Source of the DNA: an uncultured Methanolobus sp.
GTDB lineage: Archaea; Halobacteriota; Methanosarcinia; Methanosarcinales; Methanosarcinaceae
DNA: 64,000 bases
Direction: 5' to 3'
Assembly (NCBI RefSeq): GCF_963667555.1
Contig: NZ_OY763421.1
Location: 637,562 to 701,561, forward strand
Shown here one piece after another: positions 55,038 to 62,594 of the stretch; the first letter of the stretch is position 1, and each line of letters starts with the position of its first letter. The notes beneath the pieces were generated by a model. It did not search any database. It saw nothing but the letters and a program-made list of their open reading frames with translations, and was not told where the DNA came from. The translations under genes were made by a program, and so were the position numbers.

Positions 55038-56802
55038 GAGTGCACCCCACAATTTCTCTGGGCCAGATTCCTGAAGATGGCCTGTGGAAAGACCTGTTAG
55101 GTTTTGCTTCGCTGTAATATATACCGTAGTATCGCTTGTAGAATGTATTTGCTTCCTGCTCGATGTCTATTTCAAGTTTTCCAGGATGCAGCTTGTCAGC
55201 AATGTAAAGGAGTCCGAGTATCCAGCGTGGGCTTCCGAAATCCCAGGAGGGTGGAAGCGCATAGATCCTCTGCTGCTTTACTGCATCTGCTTCAATTCCA
55301 TAATACTTGCAGAGACCGTAGAATTCATAAAGTGGACGGGAAAGAAAACCGGAGATGAATATCGTTTTTGGATTATTATCGTTGATAAATCCTGGCTCAA
55401 CATTAAAACCTGGCTTACCTTCTTTCTGAAGTAATTTGTTGATACTCTGCCCTCCGGCAAAATTAACAAGATTGTTTTCCATTCTTCCGGCGTTCAGTGC
55501 AAAGAGTGGTGAACCCATGCAGTAGTATGCGCTTCCACCATCATTTTCCGAGGTTATCCTTTCGATTAATTCCAGACGCCTGCTGATAAATGAAATCAGG
55601 TCTTCACCTTTCTCCTGCACGCCTGCCTTGTCGGCTATCAATCTTATATACTCCAGATATGATGTCGGATTCTGTATCATGTGGTGAATGTCCATGAGTG
55701 CTTCTGAACTGGAAATTTCCTTCCAGACCTCAAGCATCCTTTCCTCTTCAGGAATTCCAAGACACGTGAGGACAGCATGAACCATTCCAAAAGCACGGCT
55801 TATCCTGTATCCGCCCATAAATCCTGATTCACTGAAACTTTCAATTGCTCCTGTACCGGTGACCGGAATATCGTGTCCGCAATCACAGTTGTAATTGCTC
55901 CATGGTTTCAGGAGTCTTGAACCCATGGGTCCGTAGAACTCTCTCTCTGTAACAATTTCACCGCATTCAGGACAATATGTGTGCATTAATCCTGTGCCCG
56001 GGGAGTTGAACAGGTATACGTGTTCCAGATGATCATGCAGGCTGTTACAAAGTCTTTCAGATGCACCAATGGAAGGTTCAAGTGTGATTGGTGCATCACC
56101 GAACGGAAGGAATCTCATAATTTGCAATGGGATTGAAGTTGATATGTTTGCAAGGGTCTTTGCAACCTGAATTACATCTTCTTCATTTCCTTTTAAGTAG
56201 ACTGCCGAGACCTCAATGTGTACTCCCATTTTGTGTAGCTTCTGTATGTTACGAAAAACTGGTTTTGAGGATGGAACACCACAATTCCTGTAAGCGTCAT
56301 CAGAATGTCCCTTTATACCTACATTCATGAAATTGACAAAACCAGAAAGATCCTCTATAGTTTCTTCTGTAAAGTAGCAGTTTGTAGAACAACCAACAAG
56401 GAGGCCTTTTTCCCTGGCTTTAAGTGCCAGTTCACGGAACATATAATAGTTTGCGGAAGGGTCGTTAAGTGTGGAAACTATTCCCTTGCAGCCAAGTTTA
56501 AGTGCGGTTTCGATAACCTGGTCAGGACTAAGTGTAGTCCATCCAAGCGACCTTCTTGTGGCAAGCAGTCTTGCAATACATCCCGGACATTTGAAGTTAC
56601 AGCCTGTGCTGAATACCTGGAGGAATTTTCCTGCAGGATAGTAATGGAGCATAGGTATCGTCTCTATTGAAACAGGAAACGCTCCCAGATATCCAAGTTC
56701 AAGATCCTGGATTATTTTACCGCCTTCAAGCTTGTAGGTTTTGCATCTGCCGGTACTATGCTCGTTGATATCACAAGCCATTTCACATATCTTGCACTTC
56801 AT
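55030..56802 (-). CDS. Radical SAM protein fused to the C-lobe of a FecB-like binding protein
   Basis: A 590-residue cytoplasmic protein. The N-terminus is Cys-rich (C3, C6, C10, C20). The radical SAM cluster motif is C68-x3-C72-x2-C75 (STGCNFKCPGC), in a COG1180-like domain to about 270. A zinc-ribbon-like site follows (C277, C280, C306, C308). Residues about 383-563 align by eye with the helical linker and C-lobe of the two binding lipoproteins of this operon: AYYCMG with VYYAEG, NFAGGQSIN with DICGGINVA, ADAVKQQRIYALP with IDAVQNERVYLAP, then EANTFYKRYYG. It has no signal peptide. AAAGGAGG precedes the ATG. The reaction is unknown; a role in handling the imported compound is inference. Confidence 0.82.
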   Translation of the reverse strand: MKCKICEMACDINEHSTGRCKTYKLEGGKIIQDLELGYLGAFPVSIETIPMLHYYPAGKFLQVFSTGCNFKCPGCIARLLATRRSLGWTTLSPDQVIETALKLGCKGIVSTLNDPSANYYMFRELALKAREKGLLVGCSTNCYFTEETIEDLSGFVNFMNVGIKGHSDDAYRNCGVPSSKPVFRNIQKLHKMGVHIEVSAVYLKGNEEDVIQVAKTLANISTSIPLQIMRFLPFGDAPITLEPSIGASERLCNSLHDHLEHVYLFNSPGTGLMHTYCPECGEIVTEREFYGPMGSRLLKPWSNYNCDCGHDIPVTGTGAIESFSESGFMGGYRISRAFGMVHAVLTCLGIPEEERMLEVWKEISSSEALMDIHHMIQNPTSYLEYIRLIADKAGVQEKGEDLISFISRRLELIERITSENDGGSAYYCMGSPLFALNAGRMENNLVNFAGGQSINKLLQKEGKPGFNVEPGFINDNNPKTIFISGFLSRPLYEFYGLCKYYGIEADAVKQQRIYALPPSWDFGSPRWILGLLYIADKLHPGKLEIDIEQEANTFYKRYYGIYYSEAKPNRSFHRPSSGIWPREIVGCTHA

Positions 56803-56824
56803 TTTTTGCCTCCTTTCCTTTCCT

Positions 56825-57448
56825 TTACTTGTTCATAACCACCCAGAAACCAGCATCATCATCCACAACCCTGAAAGGCAGACCTGTGCTTATACAGGCA
56901 TTTTTCATTGCCTGCTTATTCTCAGGACTGAGTCTTTTGTTAGAGCCTTCCCGCCAGTCCGGATCACGTTCTTCCATTGTCTTTGCTATCTGCTGGCGAA
57001 GTTCGGCAGTACCAAAACCGCCACCTATCCATGCTTCACCTCCCGGAGCAAGAACTCTGGCAATCTCGGCAAAGGCAGCGGGAAGATCATCCCAGAAGAA
57101 CACAGAGCCACGGCTTACAACCAGGTTTGCGAAATCATTCTCAAAAGGAAGATCATGAACGTCTGCAAGCACAGGTTCCAGCCTGTCAGAAACGCCGTGT
57201 CTGGCTGCTTTTTCAATTGAGAGTTCATACATTTTTTCAGAAATATCCACGGCATAGACCATAAGGTCGGTCTGTTCTGCAATAGCAATACCAAGGGATG
57301 CTATTCCGCATCCAAGGTCAAGACATATGCCTTCTGTTATGCCACTTGAAGCGGCAATGTCTGAAGCTATGATGGGGTATATGGGAGCAAATACGTTCTC
57401 TGCGATATCCGGAAAGTTTCCTGACTTTTCATCCTTGCTTATGCTCAT
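56825..57448 (-). CDS. Class I SAM-dependent methyltransferase
   Basis: A 207-residue Rossmann-fold methyltransferase. It shows motif I LDLGCGIASLGIAIA, the acidic end VYAVDISEKM, LADVHDLPFENDFANLVVSRGSVFFW and the motif REIARVLAPGGEAWIGGG-like EIARVLAPGGEAWIGG. The target is not predictable. Its start overlaps the stop of the upstream binding-protein gene by four bases, and only 22 bases separate it from the radical SAM gene. It is therefore an integral member of the transport operon. This suggests that the imported or produced compound is methylated, which is inference. Confidence 0.9.
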   Translation of the reverse strand: MSISKDEKSGNFPDIAENVFAPIYPIIASDIAASSGITEGICLDLGCGIASLGIAIAEQTDLMVYAVDISEKMYELSIEKAARHGVSDRLEPVLADVHDLPFENDFANLVVSRGSVFFWDDLPAAFAEIARVLAPGGEAWIGGGFGTAELRQQIAKTMEERDPDWREGSNKRLSPENKQAMKNACISTGLPFRVVDDDAGFWVVMNK

Positions 57449-58602
57449 GCTGATACCTCCGTTTCAGGATGTAGAAGTTTGTCCAGTTCTTCATCACTGA
57501 GTTCATAATGGAAGAATTCTGAATAGAATTCACGTGTCAATTCTTCAAGTTCTGTGTCTGAAAACAGTTCCGGATAGAGTACATTAGCAGTCCATGCTGC
57601 TCCTATCACACGATGCACACCGTATGGTCTGTCTATCCAGCAGAATGGGTTCTGTGGTGCAAGATATACAAGTTCGTTCTGCACAGCATCAATATTTGCC
57701 CACAACGGATCGGAATAAATAGAGTTGTAGAACTCGGAATCCGTTGTCATTATGACCTCAGGGTTCCATTCGGCGACCTGTTCTATGGAAACAGGTGTCA
57801 TTCCCATTCCAGTTGTGACCTGGCAGTCTGCAACATTAATTCCGCCGCATATGTCGATAACTTCAGAATGTAGTGAGCCTGAAGGGTCTGTTTTAAGGCA
57901 GGTGGAACCTTCAGCGTAATATACACGAACCTTTTCATCGTCCGGTATGTTGTTGACTTTATCTTCTATATCATTGAGGACAGATGACCTGAAACTGATG
58001 AACTCAGTTGCCTGCTCTTCACAATCAAGCAGTTGACCAAGATATTCAATAGTATCATCTCCATCTTCTATGGCAATAATGGAACCATTGATGGCAACCA
58101 CAGGAATACTTCCGAATTTTTCCTGTCTCTCAGTGACCTGTTCACTTATCTGTCCGTTCTTGCTTACAGTATATCCTTCAATAACGATCTCAGGATCAAG
58201 ACTGATGACTGTTTCATAGTTTGCTGTCTGGGCAGCGCCCCATGAACCAACTACCAGCAGAGACGTATAACGCTCATCCATAAGCATGTTGTCCACAGGA
58301 GTAAATGTATTCCAGCCTGCAAGTTTTTCAGGTGCGAGCATGTAAACCAATATGGAGTACGGACCTGTTGATGTTACAAGGCTATCAATTTCAGAAGGTA
58401 CTGTCAGGTTCCTGCCTAACATATCGGTTATTTCTACTGTTTCAATAGTTTCTTCTTGCTGGACAATTGACTGTTGTGTCTGGTCAGTGCAGCCGCTGGT
58501 TGTAGTTGCTAAAATGAGAATTAGAACTAGTAATAGGGAAGTACCTATTGAAATATTCTTGAAAGCATATGAAGAAATACCTGGATAGAATCTCTTATCC
58601 AT
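57445..58602 (-). CDS. FecB-like substrate-binding lipoprotein 2
   Basis: A periplasmic-binding-type protein of about 385 residues (PF01497 family) that captures a metal complex outside the membrane for the FecCD/FecE importer. The signal ends in a lipobox-like TTTSGC, followed by a Gln/Thr linker and EITDMLGRNLTVPSEIDSLV. The N-lobe has SLDPEIVIEGY and the C-lobe has IDICGGINVADC and QNELVYLAPQNPFCWIDRP. The ATG at 58602 (MDKRFYPG) is preferred, with GGTGGTGA five bases before it, over one 13 codons upstream. It is a clear paralogue of the next gene upstream. Confidence 0.9.
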   Translation of the reverse strand: MDKRFYPGISSYAFKNISIGTSLLLVLILILATTTSGCTDQTQQSIVQQEETIETVEITDMLGRNLTVPSEIDSLVTSTGPYSILVYMLAPEKLAGWNTFTPVDNMLMDERYTSLLVVGSWGAAQTANYETVISLDPEIVIEGYTVSKNGQISEQVTERQEKFGSIPVVAINGSIIAIEDGDDTIEYLGQLLDCEEQATEFISFRSSVLNDIEDKVNNIPDDEKVRVYYAEGSTCLKTDPSGSLHSEVIDICGGINVADCQVTTGMGMTPVSIEQVAEWNPEVIMTTDSEFYNSIYSDPLWANIDAVQNELVYLAPQNPFCWIDRPYGVHRVIGAAWTANVLYPELFSDTELEELTREFYSEFFHYELSDEELDKLLHPETEVSA

Positions 58603-58706
58603 TTTTTCACCACCTTTTGGTTTGTATTTCAAAGAAAGCACAGGTAGGAGGGTTGGAAGGATATTTTGTGCGAATACCTGTGCTTCCTTTGTTCTTTTGA
58701 ATCCGG

Positions 58707-59792
58707 TTAAGGATTCAGCAGTGATTCCAGCTCCTCGTCTGTAAGATCGTAATGCAGGAACTGTGAATAGAAATCACATGTAGTCTGTTCCATATCCATG
58801 TCTTCGAAAAGATCAGGATACAATACTGTAGCTGTCCATGCGGTTCCGATGATAAGATGCGGTCCCTGTGGCCTGTCTATCCAGCAGAATGGATTTAACG
58901 GTGCCAGATAAACACGTTCGTTCTGCACAGCATCGATGTTTTCCCATAGTGGATCAGAGTAAACTGTATTATAGAACTGGGCATTTGATGTGAGAATTAT
59001 TTCCGGGTTCCATTCCATTACCTGTTCAATGGATACTGCTGTCATTCCATTTCCAGGAGTTAGGGGACAGTTTGCAACATTGATGCCACCGCAGATGTCA
59101 ATGACCTGAGAGTGCTGTGAGCCGGAAGGGTCTGTAGCAAGTCCCTTTGCTCCTTCTGCATAGTACACTCTTACCCTGTCCTCATCAGGAATGTCAGATA
59201 CCTTGCTGTCTATTTCATCAAGGATTTCAGCTCTGAATTCGATCAGGTCCGCTGCTTGTTCCTCACAATCAAGGAGTTCTCCTACGTACTCAATAGTAGG
59301 GTCTGATCCTTCTACAAAAATGATGGAATCATCAATGGCGACCACTGGGATGTTTCCGAAAGATTCCTGTCTGCGCTCGATTGCTTCATCTATCTGGCCG
59401 TCTGTTGTGAATCCTTCAATAACGATGTCCGGATGAATATTGATGATGGTCTCATAGTTTCCAGTCTGTGTGCCGAACCATCCACCAAGAACCGGCAAAT
59501 TAAGGTATTCGTCGCTCATCAGTGTGTGATCAAAAGTGTTAAGAAAATTCCAGCCTGCGACCTTTTCAGGTGCTAGCATGTAAACAAGGATCGTAGAAGG
59601 AGGGGATGTAGCGTAAACTGATGTGATCTCATCAGGTACCGTCAGGTCCCTGCCAAGCATATCCGTGATCTCCACTGTGCTAGTTGTAGTATTCTGTGCC
59701 TGTTCTGCTTCGGTCTGTTCCATGCACCCGCATGCAGTAACAGCCAGCAGAACAATAAAAATGAGGAGTAATGTACCATTTTTTACGTTCAT
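58707..59792 (-). CDS. FecB-like substrate-binding lipoprotein 1
   Basis: A 361-residue exported binding protein and first gene of the operon. The signal peptide MNVKNGTLLLIFIVLLAVTA is followed by a lipobox-region Cys pair (CGC). The body is collinear with the neighbouring paralogue: EITDMLGRDLTVPDEI, NIHPDIVIEGF, YAEGAKGLATDPSGS, IDICGGINVANC and YLAPLNPFCWIDRP. The two differ most in the signal, linker and C-terminus, so they may bind related ligands with different affinity. AGGTG precedes the start. A TATA element and a palindromic operator-like site lie upstream. Confidence 0.92.
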   Translation of the reverse strand: MNVKNGTLLLIFIVLLAVTACGCMEQTEAEQAQNTTTSTVEITDMLGRDLTVPDEITSVYATSPPSTILVYMLAPEKVAGWNFLNTFDHTLMSDEYLNLPVLGGWFGTQTGNYETIINIHPDIVIEGFTTDGQIDEAIERRQESFGNIPVVAIDDSIIFVEGSDPTIEYVGELLDCEEQAADLIEFRAEILDEIDSKVSDIPDEDRVRVYYAEGAKGLATDPSGSQHSQVIDICGGINVANCPLTPGNGMTAVSIEQVMEWNPEIILTSNAQFYNTVYSDPLWENIDAVQNERVYLAPLNPFCWIDRPQGPHLIIGTAWTATVLYPDLFEDMDMEQTTCDFYSQFLHYDLTDEELESLLNP

Positions 59793-59826
59793 GACAACAC
59801 CTGTATAACATTAACTGTTTTTACCG

Positions 59827-59857
59827 TTATGTTCTAACGAACATAATGATATAAAAA
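59827..59857 (-). promoter_or_regulatory. TATA box and palindromic operator of the chelate-importer operon
   Basis: Reading on the minus strand, CTTTTTATATC (about 59848-59858) is a TATA box. It is followed by a perfect 8-bp inverted repeat with a 4-base spacer, TTATGTTC-4-GAACATAA (59827-59846), and then, 34 bases on, the ATG at 59792. A palindrome at the expected transcription start suits repression by a dimeric, perhaps metal-responsive regulator; the regulator identity is not known. Confidence 0.55.
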
Positions 59858-59935
59858 GATGTACGGTGAACTGATTATCTGATTTGTATTATATTTTCAA
59901 TGTCAGGCTGGCACTTTTAAGAAAATGGGTTATAA

Positions 59936-60255
59936 GGCTCTGTAGAGATCCTGCCATCATGATTTCTTGCAGATTACGAATAACTTAAATGATCCCGAAG
60001 GGTCCGGCGAAGCCGGCGCTTTACCATTAGAAAATGCAAAAAATCTGCAAATAATACTATAAGGTACTTTACTCACAGGCTTTCGTAGAATTGTCTGTAC
60101 AAATGTAATGATCAAATGGATGATCTTCTGTATGTCATCATTGGAATGTGCCGCCTTCGGCGGATGGTTGCTTTGTTTTTAGATTGCCAATTTTTTGTGG
60201 AAATAAAAGCGAGCAAAGTTTGTGTACTCACAATAACTGGATTTTCTACTGAGCC
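59936..60255 (+). repeat. Interspersed repeat element copy 11 (full length)
   Basis: It starts GGCTCTGTAGAGATCCTG and ends GGATTTTCTACTGAGCC. Block A is at 59994-60029 and block B at 60143-60164. It is closely similar to copy 8, including GATTTCTTGCAGATTAC and GCTTTCGTAGAATTGTCTGT in the usually variable parts, so these two copies share a recent ancestor. 320 bp. Confidence 0.9.
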
Positions 60256-60312
60256 TAAAAAATAGAAATATCTAAATACTTAATCTTATCAATTACTAAT
60301 TGGTGAGTAAAA

Positions 60313-60534
60313 ATGAAAAGAATTGCAATTTTAATAGGATTACTTCTCCTTATCGGATCAAGTGGTAATGCTATGGCGGGAGCCGCTGAAGGTCCTGCGC
60401 CCAATTCGGGAGATGGAGTGTCAGACGGTTCAGGAATGGATGGTTCAATCCAGAATGGGAATCCAGTAGCAGAAAACTCAAAAGGTCCTGCACCTAATTC
60501 AGGAGATGGAGTATCAGACGGTTCAGGATTTTAA
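60313..60534 (+). CDS. Small secreted repeat protein, 73 aa
   Basis: An exported peptide with a clear signal (MKRIAILIGLLLLIGSSGNAMAG). The mature part consists of two copies of the 15-residue unit GPAPNSGDGVSDGSG joined by a short Met/Gln/Asn linker and ending in GF. There is no Cys. The mature chain is acidic, flexible and Gly/Ser/Pro-rich. The function is unknown; it could be a surface or signalling peptide. TTGGTGAG before the ATG gives a ribosome binding site. It lies between two repeat elements. Confidence 0.75.
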   Translation: MKRIAILIGLLLLIGSSGNAMAGAAEGPAPNSGDGVSDGSGMDGSIQNGNPVAENSKGPAPNSGDGVSDGSGF

Positions 60535-60691
60535 TCTATTTGATTTATTTATTAATTTATCTTATTTGTTTTATCAGTAAGAACCTCAAAACCTTATAAA
60601 GCAATTTCCCATTACCCTCTCGACCATGTATAAAGGATTTAGCTGGAAATTCCTATTTTTTCATTTTATTTCTATCCTTGATCCTGGTTTA

Positions 60692-60871
60692 AGTTCTGTA
60701 GCACTTTCATCTCAAATACAATATTTTAAGGGATTATTTTCTGTATAAAATCATCGGAATGTGCCGCCTTCGGCGGATTGTTGCTCTGTTTTTAAATTGA
60801 TTGTTGTTGTTTATGGAAATGAAAAAGAGCAAACTTTTTGTCACTCATATTCAACATGATTTCAAAGAGCC
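60692..60871 (+). repeat. Interspersed repeat element copy 12 (internal deletion)
   Basis: Only about 180 bp. A degenerate left end (AGTTCTGTAGCACTTTC) is joined to the block B half (GTGCCGCCTTCGGCGGATTG at about 60760-60779), with the right end at TTCAAAGAGCC. Block A is absent. The size and retained ends look like a secondary deletion derivative. Confidence 0.75.
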
Positions 60872-60941
60872 AAAACTCCAGTACTGTGAACTCCAGATAG
60901 GATTTAATGCCAGAAAATCAGGAAAATAATAAGCAAAAGAA

Positions 60942-61035
60942 CGGGCCTGCCGCGATTCGAACACGAGTCGATGGGTATCTTCGTACCATAGTTACATCGA
61001 AGCCCATCAGGATATCCTGGCTACCCTACAGGCCC
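60942..61035 (-). tRNA. tRNA-Arg (anticodon UCG) with 20-nt intron
   Basis: On the minus strand GGGCCTG and CAGGCCC form the 7-bp acceptor stem, followed by discriminator G; CCA is not encoded. The D arm has GGG/CCT with GG in the loop, the anticodon stem is ATGGG/CCCAT, and the T arm is TCGTG-TTCGAAT-CGCGG. Removing 20 bases (60977-60996) gives the 7-base loop CTTCGAA with anticodon TCG. The intron lies at the canonical 37/38 site: helix CTTC/GAAG is flanked by 3-base bulges GAT and ATA, a perfect bulge-helix-bulge for archaeal splicing endonuclease. It lies 83 bases downstream of the TauE-like gene. Confidence 0.93.
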
Positions 61036-61118
61036 GCAAAGCAACTACTGATTGCTACGGGCAGTATTAAAGGTTTCTATTACAATGGCATTATATGGTC
61101 GCTAAAATTAATTTCCCA

Positions 61119-61868
61119 TCATAAAAAGTCAGTAAGCATTCTTATTGCCATTAACCAGAGTACAACACCAAATAATTTTTGCAGCGTTTCGGCGTTGATC
61201 TTGTTGTGCATAAGGTATGAGCCCAGCTGCGCTCCAAGGAACGATGCAACGGAAACTGCGACGATGAAATGGATATCAGGATCCCACGAAGCTAAATGTG
61301 CCGAAAAAGCTGAAATCGATGTGAAAAGGACAATAAATCCTGAACTTGCTGCTGCTCTTTTAATTCCGAATCCGAATATCAATAGCAATGGAACTATGAA
61401 TGTACCTCCGCCAATGCCAAGCATTCCGGAAATAGCTCCTACCAGGAAGCCAAACATAGTGATAAAAATGTATTTCTCCTGTCCTTTGATCTCTTTCTCC
61501 TGATACATGAATCGTATTCTGGAAAATATCATCTCTTCGCCTACAATGAACATAAGCATTGTAAGCATTCCAAGCAGTAATTCAACAGGTGCAATTTGTG
61601 TGAAATAGGCCCCTATCTGTGCTCCTGTCATCGATGCAACAATGAATGGAATGGCAATTTTGAAGTCTACCAGCTTTTTTCGGATATATGTAATTGCTGC
61701 GGATGCTGAAGTGACTATATTCAGAAGCAGTGCGATGGTAATTGAAAAAATGAAATCCCCGGTAACCCAGTAAAAGAATGGCACATAGAATATTGCACCG
61801 CCAAGTCCTATCATTGAGAACAGGGTGGAAGCAAAGAACACAATTATAGCAAAGAATATAGTTTCCAT
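61119..61868 (-). CDS. TauE/SafE-family sulfite or organosulfonate exporter-like permease
   Basis: A 249-residue membrane protein with about eight helices and the two-fold TauE/SafE architecture: an N-terminal FSMIGLGGAIFYVPFFYW repeat and a second GAISGMLGIGGGTFIVPLLLI repeat. Family members are thought to move sulfite, sulfonates or related anions. It is downstream of the K+ channel and TrkA genes on the same strand, 21 bases after the latter, so it may be cotranscribed; a functional link is not obvious. Confidence 0.9.
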   Translation of the reverse strand: METIFFAIIVFFASTLFSMIGLGGAIFYVPFFYWVTGDFIFSITIALLLNIVTSASAAITYIRKKLVDFKIAIPFIVASMTGAQIGAYFTQIAPVELLLGMLTMLMFIVGEEMIFSRIRFMYQEKEIKGQEKYIFITMFGFLVGAISGMLGIGGGTFIVPLLLIFGFGIKRAAASSGFIVLFTSISAFSAHLASWDPDIHFIVAVSVASFLGAQLGSYLMHNKINAETLQKLFGVVLWLMAIRMLTDFL

Positions 61869-61889
61869 TACAAACGATCCATGTAGAAA

Positions 61890-62594
61890 TCACATTTTTT
61901 TGATATACTTTTCCTTGAAACGGGATATCTCTTCCTTTCCACCTACAACTGCAATGATATCTCCTCTCAGTATCTTTGTGGATGGAAGTATGTCTGTGAT
62001 TATTTTTCCTTCCCTTTCAATTCCCAGTATCGTACAACCGACCTTGTGCCGCAGACTTATATCAGCTACAGTCTTGTTTGCAAGGTCGTCTGAATGAGTG
62101 ATCGTGTGTTTTTCAATGTCCACACCTTCATAGAGCATGATGTCCTCATCCATTTTCTTGCATGAGACATCAATGCACCTTGAGGTCATTTTCGCAAGCA
62201 TCTGTCCGGCAACAATAGGAAGGGCTGCAACATAGTTGGCACCTGCTTTGTATATCTTGTCTATGGATTTGTATGAATTTGCCCTTGCAATTATCGTGGA
62301 ATTGGGGTTAAGTCCTCTTGATATGAGTGTTGCAAACATCACATGGGTGTCGTCATTAAGTGTTACTATGATAGTAGATGCCTGTGGAACTCCTGCCTGG
62401 ATCAGGATCTCTTCTTCAGTTGCATTTCCCACAACATAATCATAGTCCGCATTCTCAAAAGTATGCAGTTGCGAATCAACGACTACGAATTTGATATCAG
62501 CATAAGTTAGCGTTTCCACAACCCTTCTGCCAACATCTCCGCATCCGAGAACTACAATATGGTCTTTGTGTCCTGAGCTTTCCATGTCATTCAC
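61890..62594 (-). CDS. TrkA-N/TrkA-C (RCK) regulatory protein
   Basis: A 234-residue cytoplasmic NAD-binding RCK protein. The Rossmann motif is VVLGCGDVGRRVVETL with acidic strand end VVDSQ, and NATEEEILIQAGVPQAST follows. The C-terminal TrkA-C domain (KTVADISLRHKVGCTILGIER onward) ends in a short basic tail. It has the same domain order as the cytoplasmic part of the adjacent channel and overlaps its gene by four bases, so it probably gates that channel as a hetero-ring or serves another transporter. Confidence 0.9.
   Translation of the reverse strand: MNDMESSGHKDHIVVLGCGDVGRRVVETLTYADIKFVVVDSQLHTFENADYDYVVGNATEEEILIQAGVPQASTIIVTLNDDTHVMFATLISRGLNPNSTIIARANSYKSIDKIYKAGANYVAALPIVAGQMLAKMTSRCIDVSCKKMDEDIMLYEGVDIEKHTITHSDDLANKTVADISLRHKVGCTILGIEREGKIITDILPSTKILRGDIIAVVGGKEEISRFKEKYIKKM

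Noticed and set aside
60907..61503. Plus-strand open frame of 198 codons
   Set aside because: It runs antisense through the tRNA-Arg (its start reads PAAIRTRVDG, the usual translated tRNA shadow) and then antisense to the TauE/SafE gene.
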